A stretch of DNA of 64,000 nt from Tessaracoccus sp. (GCF_016714275.1 NZ_JADJNP010000001.1:1302001-1366000); one strand, 5' to 3'. Positions 24,762 to 33,127 are shown, counted from the first letter of the stretch. Notes: generated from the letters alone by a model not told the origin. A program made the numbers and translations.

Positions 24762-25517
24762 TCAGGCGGAGGCATCTCCGAGGCCGAGGCCTGCGACGTC
24801 GCCGATCACGACGATCGCAGGCGGGCGGACGCCGCTCTCCTCGGCGACGGCGGCGATGTCCGCGAGGGTGGCGGTCCACGAGCGCTGCGCGGGGGTCGAG
24901 CCGTCGGCGACGATGGCCGCGGGCGTCGTGGCGGGGAGGCCCCCGTCGATCAGGGCCGCAGTGATCTCCGGCAGACACTTCACCGCCATGAGGAGTACCA
25001 GCGTGGTGCTGGTGCGGGCGAGGGCGTGCCAGTCGAGCTGACTGCGCGGGTCGCCCGGCGGGACGTGGCCGGAGACGACGGTGAAGCCCTGGGAGAGCGT
25101 GCGGTGGGTCACGGGGACACCCGCGAGGGCAGGCACGGCGACGGCGGAGGTCACGCCGGGGATGACGCGGACGGGAACTCCGGCCTCGGCGCATGCCTGC
25201 CACTCCTCTCCCCCGCGGCCGAAGACGAAGCTGTCGCCGCCCTTGAGCCGGACGACCCGCTGCCCCCTCTTCGCCCGGTCGATCAGGATCGCGTTGATCT
25301 CCTCCTGCGGAGTGAACGCGCCGCGCGGGATCTTGCCGACGTTGACCAGCTCCGCGCCGGGATTCACCTCGTTCAGCGAGCTGACGGGCCCCAGTCGGTC
25401 GTGGACGACGACGTCGGCCTGCCGGACGGCGCGCAGCCCGGCGACGGTGAGGAGATCGGGGTCGCCGGGACCACCGCCCACGAGCACGACCTCGCCGGGC
25501 GTCAGTTCTTGCTGCAT
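24762..25517 (-). CDS. cobA: uroporphyrinogen-III C-methyltransferase
   Basis: CobA (SUMT) methylates uroporphyrinogen III at C2 and C7 with SAM to give precorrin-2, the entry to corrinoids and sirohaem. The 251-residue protein has VVLVGGGPGDPDLLTV near the start, VVRLKGGDSFVFGRGGEEW in the middle, and PVTHRTLSQGFTVVSGH. Its ATG at 25517 overlaps the CbiA-CobC fusion gene by 16 nt. It competes with HemE for the HemCD product, so its expression sets the haem/B12 split. It is the last gene of the cobO operon. Confidence 0.95.
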   Translation of the reverse strand: MQQELTPGEVVLVGGGPGDPDLLTVAGLRAVRQADVVVHDRLGPVSSLNEVNPGAELVNVGKIPRGAFTPQEEINAILIDRAKRGQRVVRLKGGDSFVFGRGGEEWQACAEAGVPVRVIPGVTSAVAVPALAGVPVTHRTLSQGFTVVSGHVPPGDPRSQLDWHALARTSTTLVLLMAVKCLPEITAALIDGGLPATTPAAIVADGSTPAQRSWTATLADIAAVAEESGVRPPAIVVIGDVAGLGLGDASA

Positions 25518-28144
25518 CGGGCTTCCTTGATGTCGAGCAGGGCCGCGATGAGCCCCGCGTGGTGGTCTGGCGTGCGGGCGGCGAGCCGCAGCCACGTAGG
25601 GCCGAGGCCGGGGAACGACTCCCCGCGACGGACAGCGTAGCCCCGGGCCGCGAGTTCCTCGCGCAGGGACCGCGGGGCGACGTCCGCGGTGTCGACGAGG
25701 ACGAAGGGAGCCTCGCCCTGCACCGGGTGCAATCCGACGGCACCGAGTCGGTCGGCGAGATCCCGGCGAGCCGCGACCCCGTCGGCCGCGAGGCGGGAGG
25801 ACTCGTCGCGGCGCTCGGGGTCCAGGCAGGCGACTGTCGCGGCGATGGCCGGCGTGGAGACCGACCACGGCGGCTGCTGCGTCGCGAGCCGGGCGATCAG
25901 CCGGGGATCTCCGACGACATAGCCCGCCCGGATACCCGCGATCGCCCAGGTCTTGGTGAGTGAGCGCAGCACGAGCCTCCCCGGCATGTCGGCGGCGATC
26001 AGGGTCTCCGGCTCGCCCGGGACGGTGTCGAGGAAGGCCTCGTCGATGACGAGGGTACGCGCGCGCAGCGCGAGGAGGTCCTCACGACGGTGCAGCACGC
26101 CCGTCGGGTTGGTCGGGTTCCCGACGAGGACGAGGTCGGCGGCGGGGGCCGCGCCGGGGTCGAGGCGGAAGCCCGCGTCGACGGTCAGGATGTGGTGGCG
26201 CGGGGTCCGCCCGGCGGCGAGCAAGGCGGCGTCCGGCTCGGTGAACTGCGGGTGCACGACGAGGGCCTCACCCGGGATGGCCCGCGCGATCAGCGTGAAC
26301 GCCTCGGCCCCGCCCGCGACCGGGAGGACCATCTCCTCACCAACCCCGTGATGTGCTGCGATCGCCGCGCGCGCGGGCGCCGGATCCGGATAGACGGCCC
26401 AGTCCGCGTCGCGCGCGATGGCGTCGACGAGCCAGTCCGGTGTGTGCGGCTGGCGCACGTTGACCGCGAAGTCGACCAACCCTGGCTGGATGTCCTTGTC
26501 ACCGTGGTGAAGTATGTCTGTGCCGTAGGAAACTGGGTGCAGCTCATTGGTTTCGCTGGTTGAGCCGGGCCGCGAGGAACGAGCGCCCGTGTCGAAACCA
26601 ATAGCGGTGACCCGGCTCGCCCAGCCATGCACGGCCTCTGCGAAGCGCCGGGCCAACTGCGGGTGGCCCGCCCAGTGGACGTGCAGGTACGAGGCGTGGA
26701 GCGTGGGCGTGGCGACGCCGTCGCGGCGGCCGTCGAGGAGCCAGGCGGCGGTCTCTCCCGGATCGGCGGTAGTGCGGTGGAACTCATGGCCGGTGACCTT
26801 CTCGCCGACGCGGCCGAGCAGCGAGTCGGCCTCGGCCGTCGCCTCGCGGTAGCCCATCGTGAGCCGCGCGGTCATAGCCGTGGTCCCTGGCAGAGCGCCG
26901 ACCATCGGCTCACCGTCGAGTTCCTCGCTGAGGTACAGCAATCCCGCGCACTCGGCGACGGTGGGCATGCCGTCGGCGACCGCCTCCCGGATCGCGGCGA
27001 GCAACGGAGTGTTCGCCGCCAGGTCACCCGCATGCATCTCCGGGAATCCGCCCCCGAGCCACAGCCCTGCGGTCCCTGCGGGAAGCTCCGTGTCGGTCAG
27101 CGGATCGAAGATCACGGGCTCGCATCCCGCGGCGATCAGTAGTTCGTCGGTCTCCGGGTACCGGAACGTGAACGCACGCCCGCCCGCGATGGCGACTTTG
27201 GGTCGGGTGTCTGTGGTTGGGTCTATTCGTTTCGACACGGGCGCGGCGCTTCGCGCAGCCGCCCGGCTCAACGAGCGGTCGTGGTCAGCCGCTGGTTGAG
27301 CCGGATCGCGTCGACGGAGTCGACCGCCATCCGTGTCGCGCCGTGCTGAGCCGACGCCACGGGCGGAGCCCCGGCGTCGTGTCGAAGTGAAGCCAATAGA
27401 GGGAACCCACGGCTCTGCCTTCAGCGGAGGTGCCGTGCGAGCGATGGCCAGCAGGGCATCAAGGTCGACGTGCTCCGCGATGACGCGGCCCATGGCGAGG
27501 ATGCCCGCGTCGTCGCGCTCCGCCGCGGGGACCAGGCCCAAGTGGCGCGACGGCGCCTCGATCTCCAGGTTGCGCGGCAGCACGCCCAGCACAGGCACAC
27601 CCACGCGCTCGACCGCCGCGCGCGCCTCCGCCTCGTGGCGCGGGCTGCCGATCTGGTTCAGCACCACGCCGGCGATGCGGATGCCCGGGTCGAACGTGGC
27701 CATGCCGAGCACCAACGCGCCGACGCTGCGCGACGCGTGGCGCGCGTCGACGACCAGCACGACGGGGGCGTCGATCAGCCGGGCCACATGCGCCGTCGAG
27801 GCGAACCCATCCGTGCCGAGCTTCCCATCGAACAGCCCCATCGCGCCCTCGACGACGGCGACGTCAGCACCTTCGAACCCGTGCAGCAGCAACGGCGCCA
27901 TGAGGTCCTCGCCGCAGAGGAACGGGTCCAGGTTGCGGCCGGGGCGCCCCGACGCAAGCGTGTGGTAGCCCGGGTCGATGTAGTCCGGGCCGACCTTGAA
28001 CGGCGCCACCTCGACGCCTCGCTCACGCAGCGCCGCCATGACGCCGGTGGCCACCGTCGTCTTGCCATGCCCGGAGGCCGGTGCCGCGATCACACACCTG
28101 GGAGTCTCGTGCACGGTTCTCTCTATACGCCGTTCCAGGCTCAT
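25502..28144 (-). CDS. fused cobyrinate a,c-diamide synthase and threonine-phosphate decarboxylase (CbiA-CobC)
   Basis: This is an 880-residue fusion. The N-terminal CbiA part has the P-loop AAPASGHGKTTVATG (about residue 20), GPDYIDPGYH and EGAMGLFDG, then a glutamine amidotransferase domain with catalytic Cys in PTVAECAGLLYLS and His in SYLHVHWAGHP. It amidates cobyrinate at a and c using ATP and glutamine. From about residue 540 a PLP enzyme follows: PLP lysine in LRSLTKTWAIAGIRAGYVVG and NPTNPTGVLH. This part makes aminopropanol phosphate for the nucleotide loop. Two inter-domain linkers (about residues 249-307 and 515-533) are translated copies of the dispersed repeat. No stop or frameshift results. 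ATG 28144 was chosen; 28165 is possible. Confidence 0.9.
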   Translation of the reverse strand: MSLERRIERTVHETPRCVIAAPASGHGKTTVATGVMAALRERGVEVAPFKVGPDYIDPGYHTLASGRPGRNLDPFLCGEDLMAPLLLHGFEGADVAVVEGAMGLFDGKLGTDGFASTAHVARLIDAPVVLVVDARHASRSVGALVLGMATFDPGIRIAGVVLNQIGSPRHEAEARAAVERVGVPVLGVLPRNLEIEAPSRHLGLVPAAERDDAGILAMGRVIAEHVDLDALLAIARTAPPLKAEPWVPSIGFTSTRRRGSARGVGSARRDTDGGRLRRRDPAQPAADHDRSLSRAAARSAAPVSKRIDPTTDTRPKVAIAGGRAFTFRYPETDELLIAAGCEPVIFDPLTDTELPAGTAGLWLGGGFPEMHAGDLAANTPLLAAIREAVADGMPTVAECAGLLYLSEELDGEPMVGALPGTTAMTARLTMGYREATAEADSLLGRVGEKVTGHEFHRTTADPGETAAWLLDGRRDGVATPTLHASYLHVHWAGHPQLARRFAEAVHGWASRVTAIGFDTGARSSRPGSTSETNELHPVSYGTDILHHGDKDIQPGLVDFAVNVRQPHTPDWLVDAIARDADWAVYPDPAPARAAIAAHHGVGEEMVLPVAGGAEAFTLIARAIPGEALVVHPQFTEPDAALLAAGRTPRHHILTVDAGFRLDPGAAPAADLVLVGNPTNPTGVLHRREDLLALRARTLVIDEAFLDTVPGEPETLIAADMPGRLVLRSLTKTWAIAGIRAGYVVGDPRLIARLATQQPPWSVSTPAIAATVACLDPERRDESSRLAADGVAARRDLADRLGAVGLHPVQGEAPFVLVDTADVAPRSLREELAARGYAVRRGESFPGLGPTWLRLAARTPDHHAGLIAALLDIKEARCSKN
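26546..26602. repeat. 57-bp dispersed repeat inside the CbiA-CobC gene
   Basis: The element has perfect 10-bp terminal inverted repeats, ATTGGTTTCG and CGAAACCAAT, and an interior nearly identical to the copy near 28995-29045. Its 57-bp length is a multiple of three, so it adds 19 codons in frame between the amidotransferase and aminotransferase domains. Confidence 0.85.
27224..27398. repeat. composite dispersed repeat inside the CbiA part
   Basis: Roughly 175 bp holding at least two repeat modules: the GTGTCGCGCCGTGCTGAGCCG type shared with 14516, and the CTCGTTGAGCCGGGC / CCCGTGTCGAAACG type. It is bordered by related ends (TATTGGCTTCACTTCGACACG and CGTGTCGAAACGAATA). It encodes a basic, Arg/Ala/Ser-rich linker between the P-loop and amidotransferase domains without breaking the frame. 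Confidence 0.8.
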
Positions 28145-28199
28145 ATGTGGCCTCGCCTCCCACATAGAGAGATCTGTGTTCGGCGGGTGAGGTACGGCG

Positions 28200-28796
28200 T
28201 CACCATTCGATCCCCGCCTGGCCCTTCTGGCCCTTGTCGAAGGGGTGCTTGACCTTTGTCATCTCCGTGACGAGGTCGGCGAGGTCGAGGATCGGCTGCG
28301 GGCAGCGTCGGCCGGTGATCACCACGTGCTGGGTGCCCGGGCGCGACCGCAGCACCTCAACCACCTCGTCGACATCCACCCAGCCCCACACCATGGGGTA
28401 GGTGAACTCGTCGAGGAGCCAGAACTGGTGCCGCTCCTCCGCGAGCCCTTCGCGGACGTGCGCCCACGCCGCCCGCGCCGCCTCCTCCGCGCTGACCTCT
28501 CCCCCGTGGGCCGAGCGCATCCAGGTGCAGCCCGTGCCCATCCGCTCGAACGTGACGTCGCCCTCGAGCTCGCCGAGCCTGGTCAGCGCCACATACTCCC
28601 CCGTCTTCCACGACGCGGACTTCACGAACTGGTACACCCCGACGGACCAGCCCTGCGCCCACGACCTGAGCGCCATGCCGACGGCGGCGCTGGTCTTCCC
28701 CTTCCCATCGCCGGTGTGGACGATCAACATCGGACGGTTGCGCCGCTGCCTCGTGGTGAGCCCGTCCTCGGGCGCGGGCGTCTGTCCTTTGGTCAC
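28200..28796 (-). CDS. cobO: cob(I)yrinic acid a,c-diamide adenosyltransferase
   Basis: CobO (BtuR family) transfers the adenosyl group of ATP to the corrinoid cobalt, making the Co-C bond of adenosylcobalamin. The 198-residue protein has the P-loop IVHTGDGKGKTSAAVGMALR, QFVKSASWKTGE and FWLLDEFTYPMVWGWVD. The GTG at 28796 has AGGAGGACCT immediately upstream, which fixes the start; the longer open frame runs through the repeat array. It is the first gene of the leftward cobO, CbiA-CobC, cobA set. The intergenic array upstream must contain or precede its promoter; no cobalamin riboswitch is visible here. Confidence 0.94.
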   Translation of the reverse strand: MTKGQTPAPEDGLTTRQRRNRPMLIVHTGDGKGKTSAAVGMALRSWAQGWSVGVYQFVKSASWKTGEYVALTRLGELEGDVTFERMGTGCTWMRSAHGGEVSAEEAARAAWAHVREGLAEERHQFWLLDEFTYPMVWGWVDVDEVVEVLRSRPGTQHVVITGRRCPQPILDLADLVTEMTKVKHPFDKGQKGQAGIEW

Positions 28797-28812
28797 AGGT
28801 CCTCCTTGTTTC

Positions 28813-29045
28813 TCGCTGGTTGAGCCGGGCCGCGTTCCTCGCTGGCTGAGCCAGACTGCGTTTCTCGCTGGCTGAGCCAGTCCGTGTTCCTCGCTGGCTG
28901 AGCCAGACCACATTCCTCGCTGGCTGAGCCAGACCGTGTTCCTCGCTGGCTGAGCCAGACCGCGTTCCTCGCTGGTTGAGCCGGACCGCGTTTCTCGCTG
29001 GTTGAGCCGGGCCGCGAGGAACGAGCGCCCGTGTCGAAACCATTG
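28813..29045. repeat. tandem array of a 26-bp dispersed-repeat core
   Basis: About eight imperfect head-to-tail copies of a roughly 26-bp unit (CTCGCTGGCTGAGCCAGACC plus GCGTTC) end in a full copy of the dispersed repeat (CCGTGTCGAAACCATTGG near 29028-29045). It fills most of the 298-bp gap between the divergent cobO and cbiT. Copies differ by a few bases, unlike the nearly identical 29-bp array at 16742. Each unit holds a short palindrome (CTGGCTGAGCCAG). Confidence 0.9.
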
Positions 29046-29094
29046 GCCGCGCATCACAGCGAGGCTCAAGGGACAGGGTGGATACGATGCGGGC

Positions 29095-29697
29095 ATGATC
29101 ATCGACCGCGACGGGGCGCTGCTCGGGCGCGCGCCGGGACTGCCCGACGAGGTGTTCGAGAGCGACGGCCTCCTCACGAAGCGCGTGGTGCGCGCGAGCG
29201 CGCTGGCGCACCTGCGGCCGCTGCCGGGGCAGCTGCTGTGGGACATCGGCACGGGCGCGGGTTCGATCGCCATCGAATGGTGCCGCGCCGCCGACGGGGC
29301 GCGCGCCATCGGCGTGGAGCGCCGCGCGGACCGCGCGTCGAGGGCCCTGGCCAACGCCGAGCGCCTGACTCCTGCAGGCGCCTTCCGGCTGGTCGAGGGT
29401 CCCGCCGACGAGGTTCTCACAGAGCTTCCCGCGCCTGACGCGGTGTTCGTCGGCGGTGGGGGCACCACCCCGGTACTGGAACAGGCCATGTCGGCGCTGC
29501 CCCCGGGCGGCCGGCTCGTCGTGCACGGCATCACCGTCGAGGCCGAACTGCTGTGCGTCGCCGCCCACGAACGCTGGGGCGGGCACCTCTCCCGGATGCA
29601 GGTCGAGAACGCCGAACCGCTCGGGTCGCTGCTCGGCTGGAAGCCCTACCGCACCGTCATCCAGTGGGCGGTCGAGAAGGGCGATACGCGGCACTAA
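29095..29697 (+). CDS. cbiT: cobalt-precorrin-6B/7 C15-methyltransferase (decarboxylating)
   Basis: CbiT methylates C15 and removes the acetate side chain at C12 in the corrin ring. The 200-residue class I methyltransferase begins family sequence at MIIDRDGALLGRAPGLPDEV, with SAM-binding motif LLWDIGTGAGSIAIEW near residue 50 and DAVFVGGGGTTPVLEQ. Its partner CbiE, which methylates C5, is in the CbiEGH fusion at 35001. It is a lone rightward gene whose stop overlaps the stop of the leftward cbiO (29694-29697). A longer open frame begins in the repeat array but carries no family sequence. Confidence 0.93.
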   Translation: MIIDRDGALLGRAPGLPDEVFESDGLLTKRVVRASALAHLRPLPGQLLWDIGTGAGSIAIEWCRAADGARAIGVERRADRASRALANAERLTPAGAFRLVEGPADEVLTELPAPDAVFVGGGGTTPVLEQAMSALPPGGRLVVHGITVEAELLCVAAHERWGGHLSRMQVENAEPLGSLLGWKPYRTVIQWAVEKGDTRH

Positions 29698-30494
29698 CAC
29701 TGGATCGCTCGTGCCACGTCGGCGACGGTACGGGGCAGCGGGCTGGCGGGGATTCCGAGCCGGTGCAGGAGCTCCAGCTGCCAGGGGCGGCGGAGGCGAG
29801 CGGAGGCGAGGAGGTTCTCGTCGCCGAGGATCGAAGGGTCGCCCTGCCTGACGCGGCGGTCGCCGACCACCGCAACCTCGTCGGCCCAGCTGAGGGCAAG
29901 ATCTACGTCGTGCGTGGCCAGCACGACCGTGGTCTCGAGGCCGTCCAACGTGGCCATCAGCTCGGCGACACCTGCGGGATCCAAGCCCGCCGTCGGCTCG
30001 TCCAACAGCAGCACCGCGGGGCGCATCGCGACGGCGCCGGCGATGGCCACGCGCTTGCGCTCGCCGTAGCTCAGTTGATGGGTGGGGCGCTCGGCCAGGT
30101 GCGTGACGGCCAACAACTCCAGCGCCTCCTCGACGCGGGCGCGGGCCTCCGCCTCGGTGAGACCCAGGTTCAGCGGGCCGAACGACACGTCCTGCGTGAC
30201 GTCGGCGGAGAACAGCTGATCGTCCGGGTCCTGCAGCACCAACTGTACGAGCCGACGGTGTGCGCGCAACGAGGCCCGGTCGCGCGATAGCTCGGCCCCT
30301 CCCGCGCGCACGCAACCGCCTATCGGTTTGAGCGCCCCGGACAGGCACCGCAACAGGGTCGTCTTGCCCGACCCGTTCGGGCCGAGTAGCGCCATGCGCA
30401 CGCCGCGCCGAATCGACAGGCTCGCGCCGTCCAGCACCGGGACGTGACCGGGAAAGCCCGCGGTCAGGTCGACCGCGGAGAGCGTCTCGGTCAT
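29694..30494 (-). CDS. cbiO: cobalt ECF transporter ATP-binding protein
   Basis: CbiO powers cobalt uptake by the CbiMNQO energy-coupling-factor importer. The 266-residue protein has Walker A LLGPNGSGKTTLLRC, the Q-loop segment LVLQDPDDQLFSADV, the signature LSYGERKRVAIAGAV and Walker B VLLLDEPTAGLDP. The ATG at 30494 overlaps the cbiQ stop (ATGA). It is the last gene of the cbiM operon, which should be under the cobalamin riboswitch at about 32290-32437. Confidence 0.95.
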   Translation of the reverse strand: MTETLSAVDLTAGFPGHVPVLDGASLSIRRGVRMALLGPNGSGKTTLLRCLSGALKPIGGCVRAGGAELSRDRASLRAHRRLVQLVLQDPDDQLFSADVTQDVSFGPLNLGLTEAEARARVEEALELLAVTHLAERPTHQLSYGERKRVAIAGAVAMRPAVLLLDEPTAGLDPAGVAELMATLDGLETTVVLATHDVDLALSWADEVAVVGDRRVRQGDPSILGDENLLASARLRRPWQLELLHRLGIPASPLPRTVADVARAIQC

Positions 30495-31246
30495 GCCGCG
30501 GCCCAGCAGACCAGCCACACCGCGGAGACTCCGGCCAGGCTCATCGAGATGAACCGCCAGCTACGGCTCCGGACGGGGGCGAGCGTCACCAAGGACTCCT
30601 CGTAGCCGCGGCCCTCCAGGCCGCGCTGCAGGCGCGCGGCCCGGTCCCAGGTGCGCAGGATGATGCTGCCTGTCGTCGACGCGACGGTGGCCCAGCGCCG
30701 CCCGAACGAGGCCTCGCCGCCCAACCGGGCGTGCTGTGCCTGGCGCACCGCCAGAGTGGTGGCGAGCAGAAGGAACAGCAACCGGTAGGTGAGGGAGGCG
30801 ATCTCCAGCAACGGGTCGGGCACGCGGAGACCGCGCAGCCAGGTCAGCACGTCCACCATGGGGGTGGTGGTGGCCAGCACCATGATGGCGAGCGTTCCCG
30901 CAACGCCGTGCGCAAACAGCCCCGCCGCGGTCCCCAGGCCCGCCTCGGTGACCCGCAGCGGGCCGACGCCCCACCCGTCGCCGCCGAAGTGGAAGGCGAC
31001 GGGAAGGGCACCGATCATCAGGAAGGTCACGGGCGCGACGAGCACCGTGGCCAGGAGGGAGGGACGGATGCGGGCCGGGCCGACGATCAATGAGACGGAG
31101 ACCAGGGCCACGGCCACGCATCCGGGCCAGGGGGGTGTGAGGAGGGCGGTGAGCACGAGCGCGAGGCTGAGCGCCACCTTCTCCCCGACCCGACGGCGCC
31201 GCCACGGGCTGGCCCAGGCGGCATCGTCGATGGAGTGGGTCGTCAT
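30491..31246 (-). CDS. cbiQ: cobalt ECF transporter trans-membrane component
   Basis: CbiQ is the scaffold T-component that couples CbiO to the CbiM/CbiN substrate unit. The 251-residue protein has five to six hydrophobic segments, with the cytoplasmic coupling motif in the form RAARLQRGLEGRGY. The N-terminus is short and the ATG at 31246 overlaps the cbiN stop by 4 nt. Its order between cbiN and cbiO is the standard cobalt importer order. Confidence 0.92.
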   Translation of the reverse strand: MTTHSIDDAAWASPWRRRRVGEKVALSLALVLTALLTPPWPGCVAVALVSVSLIVGPARIRPSLLATVLVAPVTFLMIGALPVAFHFGGDGWGVGPLRVTEAGLGTAAGLFAHGVAGTLAIMVLATTTPMVDVLTWLRGLRVPDPLLEIASLTYRLLFLLLATTLAVRQAQHARLGGEASFGRRWATVASTTGSIILRTWDRAARLQRGLEGRGYEESLVTLAPVRSRSWRFISMSLAGVSAVWLVCWAAA

Positions 31247-31566
31247 TCGAGTGAGGCGAGCTCACGCTTCATCGCAGCACGACCGCGCAGTTGCCCGAGC
31301 GCGAACCCGAGGATGCCCGCGCCGAGCGCCGCCTGGACGGCGAACAGGCCGGACTCGATCTCCCCGCTGCCGGGCTCGAAGATCGGGTTGAACCAGGGCT
31401 CGACGCCGTTGTCTTCCTCGAGGATCGCGGTCACGGCGGCATCGGTTCCGCCGAACGCCTCCTCGCCATCGGCCGGCGCGGGAGCCAGGGTGAACGACAG
31501 GACGAAGATGACGACGAGCGCCGCCACGAGCCCCAACCCGATGAACCAGTCGTTGCGCTTAAACAT
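31243..31566 (-). CDS. cbiN: cobalt transport protein CbiN
   Basis: This small membrane subunit of 107 residues has one trans-membrane helix near each end (WFIGLGLVAALVVIFVLSFT and FAVQAALGAGILGFALGQL) and an extracytoplasmic loop rich in Glu, Gly and Asp. CbiN assists metal loading of CbiM. I chose ATG 31566 (MFKRNDWFIG); the open frame runs upstream into cbiM. It overlaps cbiM by 8 nt and cbiQ by 4 nt. Confidence 0.9.
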   Translation of the reverse strand: MFKRNDWFIGLGLVAALVVIFVLSFTLAPAPADGEEAFGGTDAAVTAILEEDNGVEPWFNPIFEPGSGEIESGLFAVQAALGAGILGFALGQLRGRAAMKRELASLE

Positions 31567-32242
31567 GGGCGACCTCGCGATCCTTGGAGATGACACCCAG
31601 GCGAATCAGCTCGGCCGGTGCGACGCGGGTGAAGAAGCCGAAGAGCAGCACACCGAGGACACCCTCCGCAATCGACAGCGGAACCTGCGACACGGCGAAG
31701 ATTCCGGCGAACTTCACGAGCGCTCCCCAGAAGCCGGTGGCGGCGTCAGGGTGGGCCAGCGCGAGCTGGACCGAGGTGACGCAGTAGGTGACGAGGTTCG
31801 CCACGGCCATCGCGAAGAACACCCCCAGCCATGTCGGCGCCTTGGCCGCCTTCAGCAGCCTCCACACGCCGTAACCAGCCCATGGGCCGGCGATGGCCAT
31901 GGAGAAGACGTTGGCGCCGAGGGTGGTGAGGCCGCCGTGCGCGAGCAGCAGCGCCTGGAACAGCAGCACCACCGTCCCGAGGAAGGCCATCACGGGCGGC
32001 CTGAACAGGATCGCGCCCGCCCCGGTTCCCGTGGGGTGCGAGGAGCTTCCCGTCACCGACGGCAGCTTGATCGCGGAAAGGACGAAGGTGAAGGCGCCTG
32101 CGGCGGCGAGCAGAAGCTTGTTCTCGGGAGACTTCTTCGCCTCTCGAACCACGGCCCGCGCGCCGTGGATGACAAATGGTGTCGCGACCACGAACCAGGC
32201 CGCTGCATGAACCGGGGGGAGAAACCCCTCTGCGATGTGCAT
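31559..32242 (-). CDS. cbiM: cobalt-specific substrate-binding membrane protein CbiM
   Basis: CbiM is the cobalt-binding S-component. The first residues MHIAEGFLP include the conserved Met-His near the N-terminus that coordinates Co2+, so the N-terminal start at 32242 is essential and well supported. The 227-residue protein has about six to seven hydrophobic segments and the family motif SSSHPTGTGAGAILF. It opens the leftward cbiM-cbiN-cbiQ-cbiO operon. GGAAGGAG lies just before the start, inside the expression platform of a cobalamin riboswitch. Confidence 0.95.
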   Translation of the reverse strand: MHIAEGFLPPVHAAAWFVVATPFVIHGARAVVREAKKSPENKLLLAAAGAFTFVLSAIKLPSVTGSSSHPTGTGAGAILFRPPVMAFLGTVVLLFQALLLAHGGLTTLGANVFSMAIAGPWAGYGVWRLLKAAKAPTWLGVFFAMAVANLVTYCVTSVQLALAHPDAATGFWGALVKFAGIFAVSQVPLSIAEGVLGVLLFGFFTRVAPAELIRLGVISKDREVAHV

Positions 32243-32289
32243 CGCGCTCCTTCCGCCGGGATTCTGCGCCCCGGACGTCGGGTTCGCGC

Positions 32290-32437
32290 AGGCCGAGTTT
32301 CTGACTTCCCTTGGAGAGGGCTCACAGTGGCGCGACCGTCCCGGACAACTCCCGGGTTCCTGTGCCTGCACGAAGCAATCTGTTGTTGTGCGGCCAGTCT
32401 TCCAGACCCTCGTTTCGCGGCTTCCACCGGGGTCGCC
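32290..32437 (-). promoter_or_regulatory. cobalamin riboswitch before cbiMNQO
   Basis: Leftward, the leader contains GCAGGCACAGGAACCCGGGA, then GTTGTCCGGGACGGTCGCGC and CACTGTGA, and later AGTCAGAAACTCGGCCTGC. These match the conserved core and P1-closing parts of the cobalamin riboswitch. It should reduce cobalt uptake when B12 is sufficient. Ends are approximate. Confidence 0.92.
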
Positions 32438-32472
32438 TAGGACGACCGTCGCACTCGCGAATCCGCGTTGTG

Positions 32473-32485
32473 TAGACTTGGTGTA
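32473..32485 (+). promoter_or_regulatory. probable -10 element of leaderless vapBC
   Basis: TAGACT at 32473-32478 is followed after 6 nt by the ATG at 32485, with no ribosome-binding site between. The toxin-antitoxin transcript is therefore likely leaderless. The element lies back-to-back with the leftward cbiM leader. Confidence 0.5.
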
Positions 32486-32694
32486 TGGCACGCACGAACA
32501 TCGACATCGACGAGCACCTCATCACAGACGTGATGAAGCGGTACCACCTGCCGTCCAAGCGCAGCGCCGTCGACTACGCCCTGCGCCAACTGGCTGTCGC
32601 ACCAATGTCCCGCGACGAGGTGCTGACCATGCGCGGCAGCGGCTTTGACGCCACCAACGAAGACATAGAAGGCGACTGGCTGGTAGAGGGATGA
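32485..32694 (+). CDS. vapB: VapB-type antitoxin
   Basis: This 69-residue antitoxin begins MARTNIDIDEHLITDVMKRY, a ribbon-helix-helix DNA-binding segment typical of VapB proteins whose partners are PIN nucleases. The C-terminal half, ending EDIEGDWLVEG, is acidic with a Trp, as expected for the toxin-binding tail. Its stop overlaps the vapC start as ATGA. VapB usually represses its own promoter and blocks the VapC active site. Confidence 0.92.
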   Translation: MARTNIDIDEHLITDVMKRYHLPSKRSAVDYALRQLAVAPMSRDEVLTMRGSGFDATNEDIEGDWLVEG

Positions 32695-33089
32695 TCGTCG
32701 ACACGTCTGTCTGGATTGAGTTCCTTCGGCCCGGCCCCAGCCCGGCTGGCGACCATCTGGAACGGATGATCCGAAACGGCGACCCGATCGCGGTTCCAGA
32801 GACCGTGCTGATGGAGTTGCTCAGCGGTACCACCGACGAGAACCAAGCCCGCGAACGCCAACGCATGCTCGAGGCCTTCGACATCGTCCCCACCGTCCCC
32901 GTCTCCGACAGCCTCCTCGCCGCCAGTCTGCAGCGCGCCTGTCGACGAGCCGGCGACACCGTGCGAAATCTCGGCGACTGCCAGATCGCCGCCGTCGCGC
33001 TCAGGCTCGACGTCCCCGTTCTGCACCGCGACCGCGACTTCGATGTCCTCGCCAGGCACACGGGCCTACGCACTGTCTCCCTGAACTGA
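32691..33089 (+). CDS. vapC: VapC PIN-domain ribonuclease toxin
   Basis: This 132-residue PIN-domain toxin starts MIVDTSVWIEFLR, supplying the first catalytic Asp. Further acidic residues are in PETVLMELLSG, NLGDCQIAAVAL and HRDRDFDVLA, completing the usual Mg-binding set of four. VapC toxins cut tRNA or rRNA. The pair sits between two leftward corrinoid operons and runs in the opposite direction. It converges on cbiC with a 38-bp gap. Confidence 0.94.
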   Translation: MIVDTSVWIEFLRPGPSPAGDHLERMIRNGDPIAVPETVLMELLSGTTDENQARERQRMLEAFDIVPTVPVSDSLLAASLQRACRRAGDTVRNLGDCQIAAVALRLDVPVLHRDRDFDVLARHTGLRTVSLN

Positions 33090-33127
33090 CATGCAACAGC
33101 CACCAGCAGGAGCGGCCGGTGCCCTGC

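Noticed and set aside
25502..28144. Pseudogene interpretation of the CbiA-CobC gene because of repeat insertions
   Set aside because: Both insertions keep the frame, fall in linkers, and all catalytic residues of the three domains are present.
28813..29045. Possible CRISPR array or protein-coding repeat
   Set aside because: Units are contiguous and imperfect with no spacers. The open frame upstream of cobO through it has no ribosome-binding site, while cobO has a strong one at its own GTG.
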